64,000 bases of DNA from Marinobacter psychrophilus (GCF_001043175.1 NZ_CP011494.1:558001-622000), one strand, 5' to 3'; numbered from the stretch's first letter, positions 36,974 through 47,855 are shown. A program made the numbers and translations. Notes: generated by a model from the letters alone, not told the origin.

Positions 36974-37780
36974 TTACAGGGCCACCGTCTGGCCAGTGAG
37001 TCGTTCTGTCACACTGGCCACTATGTTGTTGTCTGTCAGGCCTGCTGGAACATGTGGGTGAATGAAGCCGGCTGCCTGAGCCTGCTCGGCCACCCGCTCC
37101 ACGGGCACAATCAATAGTTTTCGGTACAGATTATGGTCGTTCTTTGCACACAGCGCGACGAGATTTCTCAGGGTTCCACCGGACAAGGTAATCACAGCGT
37201 CCGGGTTAAAGCCATCTAAAGCATGCGCCAGTTGTGCCGCGGAATACTGTGGACAAAAGCGTTGGTACAAGGGTAGCACAGTTATTTGAGCGCCCCGCTG
37301 GCGCAGCGTGTTCCGCAATAAGTCGCGACCTTCGCCGCCGCGAGCCAGCAGAACTCGCTGGTTTTTCAGGTTTTGTAGTGGCGGCAATGCCAGCAACGCT
37401 TCGCTGGTCCAGCCTTGAGCGGGCCTGCGAGCGGTAATTCCGCAGCGTGACAGTTCCGCTGCTGTGCCGGCGCCCACGCCATACCAGTTAATGCCTACGG
37501 GCAGTTGCGGCCACCAGGCATCAACCTGTTCCAGCAGTTGGCGCGCAGCGTAAGGGCTCACCGCCACAATATGCTGAAACAGGTCCAGGTTTTGAATGTG
37601 GGCCTGGTGTTCTGCGCTCAGTGCCAGCGGCGCGCGGTCAATCAGCGGTAAGCACTCAGCCTGTGCCCCGGCTGCCTGAAAGGCGATCGCCAGGCGATCA
37701 GCCTCTGGCTGCGGGCGGCAGATAAGAATGCGCCGCCCGGCAAGGGGCAGTAGCGCAGACTCAGGTCGGCGTGTAGCCAT
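36974..37780 (-). CDS. hemD: Uroporphyrinogen-III synthase
   Basis: 268 residues; HemD family with weak overall conservation. Seen: [20 protein letters not shown] at the start, [28 protein letters not shown] and [15 protein letters not shown]. It cyclises hydroxymethylbilane to uroporphyrinogen III with inversion of ring D. The start overlaps the end of hemC by 20 nt, so translation is probably coupled. Confidence 0.92.
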   Translation of the reverse strand: MATRRPESALLPLAGRRILICRPQPEADRLAIAFQAAGAQAECLPLIDRAPLALSAEHQAHIQNLDLFQHIVAVSPYAARQLLEQVDAWWPQLPVGINWYGVGAGTAAELSRCGITARRPAQGWTSEALLALPPLQNLKNQRVLLARGGEGRDLLRNTLRQRGAQITVLPLYQRFCPQYSAAQLAHALDGFNPDAVITLSGGTLRNLVALCAKNDHNLYRKLLIVPVERVAEQAQAAGFIHPHVPAGLTDNNIVASVTERLTGQTVAL

Positions 37781-38702
37781 AGACTTCAGCCAGTACTTTG
37801 TCAGCGCCTTGTGCTAGCAAGTCCTCGGCTAATTCGCGGCCCAAGCGTTCCCCCTCGCTGCGGTGTACGCGGCCTTCGGCGCGGAAAATAAGGCTGCCGT
37901 CCACCGCGCCAACCAGGCCGCGTAACCACAACATGTCGTTGTCTTCCAGCAGCGCATAGGCCGCAATGGGTACCTGGCAGCCACCGTTAAGGCGAGTATT
38001 CAGTGCGCGCTCAGCTTTGACCCTATCTGCACTGTCGGTGTGATTCAACGGCTCCAGCATGGTCCGCAGTTCCTGATCGTCAAGCCGGCATTCTATGCCT
38101 AAAGCTCCTTGGCCCACAGCTGGCAGGCTTAGCGTGTCTGGCATGCAGCTGCGAATGCGGGCTTCGAAACCCAGTCGCTTCAGACCCGAGCTGGCCAATA
38201 TGATGGCGTCGTAATTGCCGGCGTCGAGCTTTGCCAGGCGGGTGTTTACATTGCCCCGTAGCATACGAATTTGCAGGTCCGGCCGGTTTGCCCGCAATTG
38301 AGATTCGCGGCGTAGACTGGATGTGCCCACTACCGCGTTCTGCGGCAGGTCATCCAGGCTGCTGAAATGGTTGCTGACAAAGGCGTCAGTGGGGTCGTCA
38401 CGCTCGCAGATGGCCACCAGCCCCAATCCTTCGGGGAAGGCCATGGGTACATCTTTCATGGAATGCACGGCCAGGTCGGCGCGGCCGTCGAGCATGGCTT
38501 CTTCCAGCTCTTTGACGAACAGGCCTTTGCCGCCCACTTTGGCCAGTGGCACGTCCAGAATCTTGTCACCCAAGGTTTTAATCTTGACCAGTTCCACTGT
38601 GACATTGCTGTGCAATCGTTCCAGCTCGGCTTTGATAAATTCGGCCTGCCACAACGCCAGTGCGCTGCTGCGGGTTGCAATGCGAAGATTTCTTGCGGAC
38701 AT
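37761..38702 (-). CDS. hemC: Porphobilinogen deaminase (hydroxymethylbilane synthase)
   Basis: 313 residues from ATG 38702; GTG 38711 would add three. The ATG start places the dipyrromethane-cofactor cysteine (NGGCQVP) at 242 and the catalytic aspartate (SMKD) at 84, identical to E. coli numbering and length, which settles the start. It polymerises four porphobilinogen molecules. algR lies 124 nt upstream on the same strand, so transcription from the algZR promoter may continue into hemCDXY. Confidence 0.96.
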   Translation of the reverse strand: MSARNLRIATRSSALALWQAEFIKAELERLHSNVTVELVKIKTLGDKILDVPLAKVGGKGLFVKELEEAMLDGRADLAVHSMKDVPMAFPEGLGLVAICERDDPTDAFVSNHFSSLDDLPQNAVVGTSSLRRESQLRANRPDLQIRMLRGNVNTRLAKLDAGNYDAIILASSGLKRLGFEARIRSCMPDTLSLPAVGQGALGIECRLDDQELRTMLEPLNHTDSADRVKAERALNTRLNGGCQVPIAAYALLEDNDMLWLRGLVGAVDGSLIFRAEGRVHRSEGERLGRELAEDLLAQGADKVLAEVYGYTPT

Positions 38703-38826
38703 GGCGCTCACTGTCGGTTCGTTAAAAGTGTATTAAGGGTACCTTGTCTCCCAAAAAAAGTCTCGCCAGGGTCGGTCAGGTTGCTTGCTGGCTTAGGCTG
38801 CTCGTTAATGCAGATCAGGGTTTTCA

Positions 38827-39576
38827 CTAGTGTTTTCCAGGTCGATAGTCCTGCAGCCATTGGCGTAGTTCGCTAGCGTGGCGGCGGCTAACCGGCAGTT
38901 CGCCAAGGCCATCACGCAGAACCAGAGTCGCCTGGCCACTGATGTTGCGGTGCAGCGCCTGAATAAATCGTGTGCCTACCAAGGTATTACGGTGCACCCT
39001 CAAAAGGTGGTCACCGTAATGTTGCTCAAGCTCTTTAAGGGTGTAGTCGGACAATACGTTACCCTGTAAGTGGTGAAGGGTGACGTATTTTTGGTCAGCC
39101 TGGCAGTAAATTAAGGAAACCAAGTCGATCAGTTCGGTGCCGCGATACGTGCGCACCGCCAGTTCGGCAGCGGCGGGGGCAGTGCCGGCTAGTGGCTGCT
39201 GTTGCAGGCGGTTGGTTTTTGCAGCCTGTTGCAGCGCCTTGGTCAGGGCGTCTTTGCGTATCGGCTTCATCAGGTAAGCAGAAGCGTTTACCTCAAACGC
39301 CTGCAGCGCATAATGGTCGTAGGCAGTGCAGAAAATGACCGCGGGCGGGCGCTCAAGCTGGCTCAGGTGGGCGGCCACGTCCATACCGTCGGCGCCGGGC
39401 ATGCGAATGTCCAGCAATACAATGTCTGGCTCCAGTTCTGCAACGGCTTGCAGTGTTCTGTCGCCGTCGGCCGCTTCACCGCAAACGCTGTACTCGGGAA
39501 GTCCTTCGACCAGCCTCCGCAGGCGATCGCGGGCCAGGGGTTCGTCGTCGGCAATCAGAATTCTCTGGCTGGTCAT
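38827..39576 (-). CDS. algR: LytTR-type response regulator AlgR
   Basis: 249 residues. The receiver domain has Asp10/Asp11, phospho-acceptor Asp56 (LLDIRMP) and Lys104. A LytTR DNA-binding domain (about 140-245) includes YVTLHHLQGNVL and LLRVHRNTLV. In Pseudomonas AlgR governs alginate, twitching motility and cyanide genes; whether these apply here is unknown. algZ, its cognate kinase, ends 52 nt upstream. Same order as Pseudomonas: algZ-algR-hemC-hemD. Confidence 0.93.
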   Translation of the reverse strand: MTSQRILIADDEPLARDRLRRLVEGLPEYSVCGEAADGDRTLQAVAELEPDIVLLDIRMPGADGMDVAAHLSQLERPPAVIFCTAYDHYALQAFEVNASAYLMKPIRKDALTKALQQAAKTNRLQQQPLAGTAPAAAELAVRTYRGTELIDLVSLIYCQADQKYVTLHHLQGNVLSDYTLKELEQHYGDHLLRVHRNTLVGTRFIQALHRNISGQATLVLRDGLGELPVSRRHASELRQWLQDYRPGKH

Positions 39577-39628
39577 GGGTTTTTTGTGGCGCTTCTTTTC
39601 ATAATGTCTCTCGCTTCGCTTTTGTTAA

Positions 39629-40669
39629 TCATGTGTGTCGTTGCGCTCCCTGGCGGTCTACTTGCTGCGCGGGCAGGCGAAGGGTCACGGTGTAAATGTC
39701 GCCCTGATGGCTGTGTTTGAGCACCGCGCGGTCGCCGAATAACGCCTGGATACGGGCCTGAATATTGTCCAGCGCCATGCGGTTGCCGTCGTGGCCGCTT
39801 TGGCCGGGCTCGGGTTTCGGATTCTGCACGAGCAAGTATACAAAATCGCCGCTGGCCTGCGCTTCTACCCTCACAATACCGCCTTGGGCTCGGGGTTGAA
39901 TGCCGTGGTAAATGGCGTTCTCAACCAGCGGTTGCAAGGTTAGGGGCGGAATAGCCTGGTTTTGTAAGCCGTCAGCGATATGCCACTGCAGTTGAAGGCG
40001 ATCCCCCATGCGCAGGGCCTCGATGTCCAAATAGCGTTGGCACAGTTCCAGTTCTCGGTGCAGGGGAATCAGCTGTTCACTGGTGCGCAGACTGGCGCGG
40101 AAAAGCTCTGACAGGTCCAGCACCGCGTCTTCCGCCCGCTGGGGGTCGCTGGCGATAAGGCTGGCGATGGTATTCATACTGTTGAATAAAAAGTGGGGCT
40201 GAATTCGGCTCTGCAGCGAGCTTAAATGTGCTTGCAGTTCGGCTTCCTGTTGCTGTTGCCATTGGTGCTGAAGATAAAAGTAGCGAAGTACTATTAAAGT
40301 GGTCAGCATCGCCAACAGCATTTTTTTGGCAATGCTATGCCATTGAGGCGCGCCGGGCCCCGGATTTAGCACTCGGTCGGCAAATAGGCTAAAAGCGAAG
40401 ACATCCGCCAGCACCAGAACAACAATGACAAACGTTGCGCTGGCCACAGGCAGTTGCGCCAGGCGCGGGCGCAGCGGGCAGATCATGGCGACACTGGTGA
40501 GCAAGGTCCACTGCACGAACAACGACAGCAAACCAAAATACTCCCAGTCAATCCAGTCGTGCTGCGCCTGCACCATCGCCAGCGCCAGCACCACCAGTTC
40601 GCTGGTAACGAGTAACATGAACAAGGCCCGCACCCGGCACAGGTCTGGCACAAAAAATCGCGAATCCAT
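39629..40669 (-). CDS. algZ: LytS-family sensor histidine kinase AlgZ (FimS)
   Basis: 346 residues. Four predicted membrane helices in residues 12-130 lead to a His_kinase domain with QPHFLFNSMNTI, the phospho-accepting His at about 159. The ATPase part has LTLQPLVENAIYHGIQ, VQNPK for the D-box position, and MALDNIQARIQALFG. The G1 box is degenerate, as in AlgZ, whose kinase activity is debated. It diverges from argH across 115 nt. Confidence 0.92.
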   Translation of the reverse strand: MDSRFFVPDLCRVRALFMLLVTSELVVLALAMVQAQHDWIDWEYFGLLSLFVQWTLLTSVAMICPLRPRLAQLPVASATFVIVVLVLADVFAFSLFADRVLNPGPGAPQWHSIAKKMLLAMLTTLIVLRYFYLQHQWQQQQEAELQAHLSSLQSRIQPHFLFNSMNTIASLIASDPQRAEDAVLDLSELFRASLRTSEQLIPLHRELELCQRYLDIEALRMGDRLQLQWHIADGLQNQAIPPLTLQPLVENAIYHGIQPRAQGGIVRVEAQASGDFVYLLVQNPKPEPGQSGHDGNRMALDNIQARIQALFGDRAVLKHSHQGDIYTVTLRLPAQQVDRQGAQRHT

Positions 40670-40784
40670 GGCGGTCTCGCTGTTACTGAGTGTCTGCTTT
40701 AAGCGGGTCAGAATGTTATACTCCCGTTACTGATTATTGACCCATTTTGGCCCTGTGACCTCGGGCTACCAGTAGGAACTATAG

Positions 40785-42203
40785 ATGATGACGGATAACA
40801 AATCGCCGGAGCAGGCCTCAAACTCGGAAAAACCTTGGGGTGGGCGCTTCACCGAGCCTACCGACGCCTTTGTCGAGCGCTTTACTGCCTCTGTTGGTTT
40901 TGATCAGCGCCTTTATCATCACGACATCACCGGCTCCATTGCCCATGCCACGATGTTGGCAGCAGTGGGCGTTCTGACCAACGAAGAGCGCGACACCATT
41001 CTGGAAGGGCTGAAGGCGGTGAAAGCAGACATCGAAGCGGGGACGTTTCAGTGGTCGGTCAGTCTGGAAGACGTGCACATGAACATCGAAGCGCGTCTGA
41101 CCGATCGCATCGGCGTTACCGGTAAAAAGTTACACACCGGCCGTAGCCGTAACGACCAAGTGGCCACCGATATCCGGCTTTATTTGCGTGACGAGATTGA
41201 CGTGATTGCCGAGGAACTCAAACGATTGCAGGCCGGGTTGCTGAACTTGGCTGAACGCGAAGCCGACACCATCATGCCGGGCTTTACCCACCTGCAAACT
41301 GCGCAGCCGGTGACTTTTGGCCATCATTTGTTGGCCTGGTACGAAATGTTGGTGCGCGACGGCGAACGCCTGCAGGATTGTCGTAAGCGGGTGAACGTCA
41401 TGCCCCTGGGCGCTGCGGCGCTGGCCGGCACCACGTATCCTATTGACCGGGCGATGACCGCCAAACTGCTAGGTTTTGACCGTGCCTCGGAAAACTCGCT
41501 GGATTCGGTCAGCGACCGTGATTTTGCCATTGAATTCTGCAGCTTTGCCGCGCTGCTGATGACCCACCTGTCGCGTTTTAGTGAGGAGCTGGTGCTGTGG
41601 ACTTGCGCGCAGTTCGATTTCATTGATTTGCCAGACCGTTTCTGTACTGGCTCGTCTATTATGCCGCAGAAGAAAAATCCGGACGTGCCAGAACTGGTTC
41701 GGGGCAAGACAGGTCGGGTGAATGGCCACCTGATCAGTCTGCTCACGTTAATGAAAGGCCAGCCGCTGGCCTATAACAAAGACAATCAGGAAGACAAAGA
41801 GCCGCTGTTTGACACCGTAGATACCGTAAAAGGTTGCCTGAGAGCCTACGCAGACATGGTGCCGGCGATTACCGCCAAAGCTGATAATATGCGGGTAGCA
41901 GCCAAGCGGGGCTTCTCCACAGCGACGGATCTGGCCGATTATCTGGTCAAGAAAGGCATGCCGTTCCGCGATGCCCACGAAGTGGTGGGCAGGTCCGTGG
42001 CCTTTGGCGTAGAGCAGAAACGCGATTTGTCAGATATGACACTGGCGGAGCTACAGTCTTTTTCGGGTATTATCAGTGAAGACGTATTTGACGTGCTGAC
42101 TCTTGAGGGCTCGGTGCAGGCTCGTGACCACCTTGGCGGTACCGCGCCGACGCAAGTTAGGGCAGCCGTTAAGCGTGCCCGTAACGCACTTAAACAGGGT
42201 TGA
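40785..42203 (+). CDS. argH: Argininosuccinate lyase
   Basis: 472 residues. The superfamily signature [19 protein letters not shown] is present, as is [12 protein letters not shown] and [17 protein letters not shown]. It splits argininosuccinate into arginine and fumarate in the last step of arginine synthesis. Start ATG 40785, with a second ATG directly after it. TATACT at 40717-40722 could be its -10, but no good -35 is seen. An lptM gene follows 4 nt after its stop. Confidence 0.96.
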   Translation: MMTDNKSPEQASNSEKPWGGRFTEPTDAFVERFTASVGFDQRLYHHDITGSIAHATMLAAVGVLTNEERDTILEGLKAVKADIEAGTFQWSVSLEDVHMNIEARLTDRIGVTGKKLHTGRSRNDQVATDIRLYLRDEIDVIAEELKRLQAGLLNLAEREADTIMPGFTHLQTAQPVTFGHHLLAWYEMLVRDGERLQDCRKRVNVMPLGAAALAGTTYPIDRAMTAKLLGFDRASENSLDSVSDRDFAIEFCSFAALLMTHLSRFSEELVLWTCAQFDFIDLPDRFCTGSSIMPQKKNPDVPELVRGKTGRVNGHLISLLTLMKGQPLAYNKDNQEDKEPLFDTVDTVKGCLRAYADMVPAITAKADNMRVAAKRGFSTATDLADYLVKKGMPFRDAHEVVGRSVAFGVEQKRDLSDMTLAELQSFSGIISEDVFDVLTLEGSVQARDHLGGTAPTQVRAAVKRARNALKQG

Positions 42204-42207
42204 GGTA

Positions 42208-42393
42208 ATGGGTCTGAAATTCCCCGCGGTTGTTAAAGTCGCAGCGCTGTTAAGCCTTTTGTTGGTGGTTGGGCTTTCAGGCTGCGGTCAGAAAGGCGAT
42301 CTCTACCGCGAAGCGCCTGGCAAGGAACTCTTAGCAAAAAGCGCGGAGCCGACGCCCGTGCCCATATCAGAAACGTCGGGTCAGGCCCGTTAA
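42208..42393 (+). CDS. lptM: Small lipoprotein LptM (YifL/LppL family)
   Basis: 61 residues from ATG 42208, preceded by GAGG. A hydrophobic signal peptide ends with the lipobox VGLSGC (Cys26), immediately followed by GQKGDLYRE, the conserved motif of this family. The tail is short and Pro-rich. In enterobacteria LptM promotes assembly of the LptD/LptE LPS translocon. The position between argH and lysA is conserved in Pseudomonas-like genomes. The frame is open further upstream inside argH, but the ATG fits the signal peptide. Confidence 0.88.
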   Translation: MGLKFPAVVKVAALLSLLLVVGLSGCGQKGDLYREAPGKELLAKSAEPTPVPISETSGQAR

Positions 42394-42406
42394 TTCAGGA
42401 ATTTTT

Positions 42407-43657
42407 ATGGATTATTTCATTTACAAGAACGATGAGCTCTGGGTCGAAGATGTGCCGCTGGCGCGCATTGCAAAGCAGCATGGCACGCCGGCTTATGTCT
42501 ATTCCCGAGCGACCCTCGAACGCCATTACCGCGCTTACGACAACGCTCTGCAGAACCACCCGCACTTGGTGTGCTATGCGGTAAAAGCCAATAGCAATCT
42601 GGCGGTATTGGACGTGCTGGCCCGCCTGGGTGCGGGTTTTGATATCGTATCTGCCGGTGAGCTGGAACGGGTGATTCGAGCCGGTGGTAACCCGGCCAAA
42701 GTGGTTTTTTCCGGCGTTGGCAAGCAGCCCTGGGAAATGCGGCGCGCGCTGGAAGTGGGTGTGCGTTGTTTTAACGTAGAGTCTGATATCGAGTTGGACC
42801 GCTTGAACGCCATTGCCGGTGAGCTGGGCGTGAAAGCGCCGGTGTCGCTGCGGGTAAACCCCGACGTAGACGCGGGCACTCATCCTTATATTTCTACCGG
42901 TCTGAAAGAAAACAAATTCGGTATCGATATTGAAGTCGCGCCGGCGGTATATGCCCGCGCTGCTAGCCTGCCTAACCTCGACGTGCGTGGTGTGGATTGC
43001 CACATTGGCTCACAGCTGACCACGTTGGCGCCATTTCTGGACGCTCTGGACCGGGTTCTGGCACTGGTAGACAACCTGGCAGAGCAGGGGGTCGAGATAA
43101 AGCACCTGGATTTGGGCGGTGGCTTGGGCGTTACCTATAACGATGAAACACCGCCCCAGCCCGGGGAGTATGTGGAAGCGATTCTTGCGCGCCTGGGCGA
43201 CCGCAAATTGGAGCTGATTCTGGAGCCCGGGCGTTCGATCGCCGCCAACGCCGGCGTGCTGCTGACCCGTGTCGAATTTCTGAAGTGTACAGAACACCGT
43301 AACTTCGCGATTATTGACGCCGCCATGAACGACCTGATTCGCCCTGCGCTCTATGGCGCATGGCAGGCCATTGTGCCGGTGGCTCCACATAATAAGGGCG
43401 ACGAAAAAGCTTGGGATCTGGTGGGGCCTGTGTGCGAAACCGGTGATTTTCTGGGTAAAGATCGCCAGCTTAGCTTGAGCGCCGGTGACCTGCTTGCGGT
43501 ACGTTCAGCCGGGGCGTATGGCTTTGTGATGAGTTCCAACTACAACACCCGTAATCGCCCGCCTGAATTGATGGTCGATGGCGATCAGGTGCACGTGGTT
43601 CGCCGCCGCGAAACCCTGGAAGAACAATTGGCTCCCGAGAGTAGCCTGCCGTTATGA
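42407..43657 (+). CDS. lysA: Diaminopimelate decarboxylase
   Basis: 416 residues. PLP-barrel enzyme with the Schiff-base lysine in [10 protein letters not shown], the phosphate-binding GGGLGV, HIGSQL, and the ILEPGRSI and CETGDFLGK motifs of LysA. It forms lysine from meso-diaminopimelate. It overlaps dapF, which makes its substrate, by 4 nt (ATGA at 43654-43657). Confidence 0.96.
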   Translation: MDYFIYKNDELWVEDVPLARIAKQHGTPAYVYSRATLERHYRAYDNALQNHPHLVCYAVKANSNLAVLDVLARLGAGFDIVSAGELERVIRAGGNPAKVVFSGVGKQPWEMRRALEVGVRCFNVESDIELDRLNAIAGELGVKAPVSLRVNPDVDAGTHPYISTGLKENKFGIDIEVAPAVYARAASLPNLDVRGVDCHIGSQLTTLAPFLDALDRVLALVDNLAEQGVEIKHLDLGGGLGVTYNDETPPQPGEYVEAILARLGDRKLELILEPGRSIAANAGVLLTRVEFLKCTEHRNFAIIDAAMNDLIRPALYGAWQAIVPVAPHNKGDEKAWDLVGPVCETGDFLGKDRQLSLSAGDLLAVRSAGAYGFVMSSNYNTRNRPPELMVDGDQVHVVRRRETLEEQLAPESSLPL

Positions 43658-44640
43658 GCGGTGACGGTGAGCTCCTGGCCAACGTCGACGGCCCTGCCTC
43701 TCGGCGCGGCGCTGGCGGCGCCTTTGTCGGTAGCCCGAGCGCCGCTCTTGGTGGCGTTCTGCGTTTTACGAAAATGCACGGCTTGGGTAATGATTTTATG
43801 GTGGTTGACGCCATCAGCCAGACGTTTCGCCTGCGCCCGGAAATGATTCGCGAGCTGGCCGATCGCCATTTTGGCATCGGTTTTGATCAGCTGCTGGTGG
43901 TGGAGCCACCAGGGCTACCGGATGTGGATTTCCGCTATCGGATTTTCAACGCTGACGGCTCGGAAGTGGAGCAATGTGGTAATGGAGCCCGTTGTTTTGC
44001 CCGTTTTGTACGCGATCAGCGCCTGACCAACAAAAAAGTGATGCGGGTGCAAACAGCAGGCGGCATTATTGAATTGCGGATGGGGAAGGACGGATTGGTG
44101 AAAGTAAATATGGGCGTGCCACGCCTTGAACCCGCCACCGTACCGTTCAGCGCCGACGAATTTGCACCGGTTTACAACGTAGACGTAAATGGCCAGAACA
44201 TAGAGTTGTCGGCGGTGTCTATGGGCAACCCCCACGGCGTCCTGCTGACTGCCGACATCGACAACGCTCCGGTGGCAACGCTGGGGCCGCTGTTAGAGAA
44301 GCATTGGCGCTTTCCTGCCAAAGCGAATATTGGGTTTATGCAAATTGTAGATCGCGGCCATATTCGCTTGCGCGTGTTTGAACGCGGTTGTGGTGAAACT
44401 CTGGCTTGCGGCACTGGCGCTTGCGCTGCGGTTGTTGCAGGATGTTTGAGGGGTTTGCTCGATCCGCGGGTAGAAGTAGAACTTATAGGAGGCCGTCTGA
44501 TTATCGAATGGCAGGGGCAGGGAGCCGCTGTTATGATGGATGGACCCGTTGCTAATGTTTTTGAGGGCCAGCTGCGACTGCCAGCAGAGCCCGGCATTCG
44601 CCGCCGTAAACCCGCCAGAACCGGCAGGCAACGATCCTGA
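43654..44640 (+). CDS. dapF: Diaminopimelate epimerase with N-terminal extension
   Basis: 328 residues, against about 275 for the family. The catalytic cysteines are present: Cys108 in [10 protein letters not shown] and Cys252 in [13 protein letters not shown]. It converts LL- to meso-diaminopimelate for lysine and peptidoglycan. The normal N-terminus ([13 protein letters not shown]) starts only at residue 36; no ATG, GTG or TTG occurs between 43654 and it in a useful place, and the ATG overlaps the lysA stop. The 35-residue leader is Gly/Ala/Ser-rich and unrecognised. A short basic tail ([13 protein letters not shown]) is also extra. Confidence 0.92.
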   Translation: MSGDGELLANVDGPASRRGAGGAFVGSPSAALGGVLRFTKMHGLGNDFMVVDAISQTFRLRPEMIRELADRHFGIGFDQLLVVEPPGLPDVDFRYRIFNADGSEVEQCGNGARCFARFVRDQRLTNKKVMRVQTAGGIIELRMGKDGLVKVNMGVPRLEPATVPFSADEFAPVYNVDVNGQNIELSAVSMGNPHGVLLTADIDNAPVATLGPLLEKHWRFPAKANIGFMQIVDRGHIRLRVFERGCGETLACGTGACAAVVAGCLRGLLDPRVEVELIGGRLIIEWQGQGAAVMMDGPVANVFEGQLRLPAEPGIRRRKPARTGRQRS

Positions 44641-44655
44641 CACCAGGAGCACACG

Positions 44656-45399
44656 ATGACAGATTCAGCGGCCCGCCAAGAGGCCGGCGTTCCAAATGCA
44701 GAGCAAGTCGCGCAATACCTGCGTGATAACCCTGATTTTTTTGTTGGGCAGAGCGACCTGCTGCGCGACTTAACGTTACCTCACGATAGCGGGCGGGCCA
44801 TTTCGTTGGTTGAGCGCCAGGTTCATCTCTTTCGCGAGCAGAGAGACACCCTGCGTCATGAGCTGACTGAGTTGGTGGACATCGCGCGCCAGAACGACCA
44901 GCTGTTCCAAAAAAGTAAGCGCTTGCTGATGCAGATTATCGAAGCCAAAAATCTGAACGACATGGCGGCGGTGATTGATGACAGTATTTGCGGTGACTTT
45001 GGTCTGGACGCGGCCAGTGTGATTTTATTTACCGATGGCCCTCTACCGCAGGCGGCTCAAGGCTCTCTGCATGTGGTGTCGCCGGCGGTAGCGCACAAAC
45101 GGTTGGGTAATCTGCTGGACGGCGGCCGCGCAGTGTGCGGACAGTTCCGCGAAAGCGAACGCGCTTTTTTGTTCCCTGATCGCGACGAGCCTGTTACTTC
45201 AGTGGCTTTGGTGCCGCTGCGAAATCACGAACTTGTCGGTGTGTTTGCCATTGGCAGCTGCATACCGGGCTATTTTGACCAGAGCATGGGTTCGCTATTT
45301 TTAAGTTATATTAGTGACACTTTAAGCCGGTTACTACCGCCCATGGTGCAGCGCCACTTGGTAGCATTGCCGCTAACCGACATCGCCGAGTCTCGTTAA
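44656..45399 (+). CDS. DUF484 family protein
   Basis: 247 residues. DUF484 proteins have a GAF-like fold; the N-terminal DNPDFFVGQSDLLRDLTLPH and the helix VSLVERQVHLFREQRDTL region (here ISLVERQVHLFREQ) are typical. It is encoded between dapF and xerC, 3 nt before xerC, an order conserved across gammaproteobacteria. Function unknown; conserved linkage to xerC suggests a chromosome-related role. Confidence 0.88.
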   Translation: MTDSAARQEAGVPNAEQVAQYLRDNPDFFVGQSDLLRDLTLPHDSGRAISLVERQVHLFREQRDTLRHELTELVDIARQNDQLFQKSKRLLMQIIEAKNLNDMAAVIDDSICGDFGLDAASVILFTDGPLPQAAQGSLHVVSPAVAHKRLGNLLDGGRAVCGQFRESERAFLFPDRDEPVTSVALVPLRNHELVGVFAIGSCIPGYFDQSMGSLFLSYISDTLSRLLPPMVQRHLVALPLTDIAESR

Positions 45400-45402
45400 C
45401 CG

Positions 45403-46377
45403 ATGCACTCGGCCGGTGACAAGCCGCGACACACTGGCCTGTTTCAGGGTGTTGACGGCTTCATTCGCCACCTAGCCTCTGAAAAACGCCTGTCACCGCT
45501 CACTTGCGAGCATTATCAGCGAGATTTGCTGCGCCTACAGCGTTGGCTTCGGGAGTGCTATCAACAGCACCCGATTGATCAATTTCAAGAGCCCTCGGAA
45601 GCCCGCTGGCAAAATCTTAGCAGTCACGACATCCGCCGATACGTTGCTCACTTAAGCCGTATGGGTTTGAACGGCCGCAGCATTGCCCGCCACCTTTCAG
45701 CGATACGCCGTTTTTACCATTACTTGTTGCGTGAAGGTTTGGCAGAAAATAGCCCGGCGGAGGGTATTCGCGCACCAAAAAGCGGGCGGAGGTTGCCTGT
45801 CGTTGCCGATGTAGACCAACTGACGCACCTGTTGGATGCCCAGGCGGACGATCCGTTGGAATTGAGAGATGTATGCATTTTTGAATTACTGTATTCTGCA
45901 GGTTTAAGGCTGGCAGAAGTCGCTGCTTTGGATTTGGGCACTGTAGACTTGGCAGCCGCTCAGGTAAAAGTGACTGGCAAGGCCAATAAACAGCGCGTTT
46001 TGCCCGTTGGGCGACCTGCCCTGGCGGCGCTTCAGGCTTGGTTAGCGGTGCGGCCGGAGCTCGCCGGTGCAGGGCAACAGGCATTATTCGTCAGCCGCCG
46101 CGGCGACCGCCTTAGTCATCGAAGTATTCAAGTGCGGCTGGCGCGTTGGGGCTTGGTAAAGGGCGCCGATCAGAAACTGCACCCGCACATGCTGCGGCAC
46201 TCATTTGCCAGCCACTTATTGGAATCCAGTGGCGATCTGCGGGCGGTTCAGGAGTTGCTGGGCCATGCGGACATTGCGACCACTCAGGTCTATACTCATT
46301 TGAACTTTCAACACCTTGCCAGGGTGTATGACCAGAGTCATCCAAGAGCAAAACGGCGACGAATCAATCATGAATAA
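45403..46377 (+). CDS. xerC: Tyrosine recombinase XerC
   Basis: 324 residues. The SAM-like N-terminal domain (about 15-112) is followed by the catalytic domain with Arg169 (SAGLRLAEV), His262 and Arg265 (HPHMLRHSFASH), His288 (LGHAD) and the nucleophile Tyr297 (TTQVYTHL). It resolves chromosome dimers at dif with XerD and FtsK. The chromosomal setting next to dapF-DUF484 shows it is the housekeeping recombinase and not an integrase. ATG 45403 lies 3 nt after the DUF484 stop. Confidence 0.95.
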   Translation: MHSAGDKPRHTGLFQGVDGFIRHLASEKRLSPLTCEHYQRDLLRLQRWLRECYQQHPIDQFQEPSEARWQNLSSHDIRRYVAHLSRMGLNGRSIARHLSAIRRFYHYLLREGLAENSPAEGIRAPKSGRRLPVVADVDQLTHLLDAQADDPLELRDVCIFELLYSAGLRLAEVAALDLGTVDLAAAQVKVTGKANKQRVLPVGRPALAALQAWLAVRPELAGAGQQALFVSRRGDRLSHRSIQVRLARWGLVKGADQKLHPHMLRHSFASHLLESSGDLRAVQELLGHADIATTQVYTHLNFQHLARVYDQSHPRAKRRRINHE

Positions 46378-46416
46378 GCCGATTAGCACACGGCCGTGTG
46401 GCGCGCAGGAGGTCCC

Positions 46417-47799
46417 ATGAGCCCAGAGTTGTCTTGGAAAGACCAATATTTACGGGAGTTGGATGCTGCCGAACACCGTGAGCAACAATGGCAACAGCAC
46501 CGCACGTTGCTTGAGCGAATGTTGGTGCGGACTAGCTTGGGTCTGAAGGGACAGTCTGGCGAGCTTGACCAACTATTAGATAATGTTCGTGACCAAGTGC
46601 GTAGCCCCTCTATTGACGTTGAGCACTGGGAGTTGTTGCAAACAAAGATTGATTGCCAGATGGTGCTTCTTGAACAAGCGGAAGTTGCTTCACAAGGGTC
46701 TGGTGCAAGCCCTGCTGCAGGTTCTATGGACCTGGGCCGGGACGGCGACCGCCTGCGTATTGCCCGCCGTGTTGGCCAGTTAGTGGAACAAATCGTCAGC
46801 GAGATACCGATAAGTGCAGACGCGGAAAAAAAGGCCCGCGCTCTGCAGCAGATTCTGCTTTATAGCGAAGACTGGAGCGTGTTGCGCAAATGTCTGCGCG
46901 ATGTGGCTGAATTGGTGATGATGGCGATTAAGCAATGCCGCGCCCAGTTTGACGAATTTATTCAACAGCTTGACGATCGCCTGGCCGTGCTGCGCCAGAG
47001 CTTTGTAGCGCATACGTCCGCGCAAAGCGGCCGGCTGAGTGCTTCAGAGGCGTTGGGCCAAGATTTGCAGGGCGGGCTAACGCGCCTGAGCCAGCACATT
47101 CAAAGCAGTAACAACCTCTATCAGCTGAAACATTCTGTGACGGGTCACCTGGACGACATAGCCCAGTCAGTCGTCCAGTTTCGCAAACGCGAAAGTGACC
47201 GTGAAAAAGCCCTGGCGACTCAGTTGGAAACCCTGCAGCAGAAAATCGTCACCATGGAAACCGAGTCTGAGCTGATGCGCGAACAGGTTCTTAAAGAGCG
47301 CCGGCGCGCCAATACCGATATGCTCACCCAGCTACCCAACCGGGACTCTTGGAACGAACGCCTGCAACTCGAGGTCGAGCGGTGGCAGCGCTATAAAGGT
47401 GAAATGACAATTGCCATTGTTGATGTCGACTTTTTCAAGCGCATTAACGATTCTTACGGCCATAAAGCGGGCGATAGAGTGTTGCAACTGCTGGCTCGGG
47501 AGTTGAAAAAAGGACTCCGTTCGACAGATTTTATCGCCCGTATTGGGGGTGAGGAATTTGTGGTTTTACTCCCGGAAACGACCGGCACCCAGGCGAAACA
47601 AGTAATAGACGGTTTACGCTCTAGTGTCGAAAAGATGCCTTTTCACTGTAGCAATCAGCCGGTTACTATTACCTTTTCGGCAGGAATTGCGAGCATCAGA
47701 AGTGGCGATGACGAAGACACCCTGTTCGAACGCGCCGACCGCACGCTGTATATAGCCAAGAATGCCGGTCGCAACCAAGTCAAGATCAGCACGGACTAA
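46417..47799 (+). CDS. GGDEF-domain diguanylate cyclase
   Basis: 460 residues from ATG 46417, which follows a strong AGGAGG by 5 nt; GTG 46396 is rejected. No membrane helix. The first ~290 residues are alpha-helical, ending in a coiled coil (about 240-300, QLETLQQKIVTMETES). The GGDEF domain has GGEEF at 377-381 with DVDFFKRINDSYGH and is expected to be active. It should make cyclic di-GMP in the cytoplasm; its input is unknown. It begins 39 nt after xerC. Confidence 0.9.
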   Translation: MSPELSWKDQYLRELDAAEHREQQWQQHRTLLERMLVRTSLGLKGQSGELDQLLDNVRDQVRSPSIDVEHWELLQTKIDCQMVLLEQAEVASQGSGASPAAGSMDLGRDGDRLRIARRVGQLVEQIVSEIPISADAEKKARALQQILLYSEDWSVLRKCLRDVAELVMMAIKQCRAQFDEFIQQLDDRLAVLRQSFVAHTSAQSGRLSASEALGQDLQGGLTRLSQHIQSSNNLYQLKHSVTGHLDDIAQSVVQFRKRESDREKALATQLETLQQKIVTMETESELMREQVLKERRRANTDMLTQLPNRDSWNERLQLEVERWQRYKGEMTIAIVDVDFFKRINDSYGHKAGDRVLQLLARELKKGLRSTDFIARIGGEEFVVLLPETTGTQAKQVIDGLRSSVEKMPFHCSNQPVTITFSAGIASIRSGDDEDTLFERADRTLYIAKNAGRNQVKISTD

Positions 47800-47855
47800 A
47801 TGGGCCAAGTCCGCCGTTATCGCGTTCAGCTCAATCAAACTTTTGAGGAACCTCA

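Noticed and set aside
40694..40722. Possible argH promoter with TATACT
   Set aside because: The -10 is good but the sequence at the -35 distance (CTGCTT) matches poorly.
45403..46377. Tyrosine recombinase as sign of an integrated element
   Set aside because: It is XerC in its conserved dapF-DUF484-xerC setting, with no att-like repeats or phage genes nearby.
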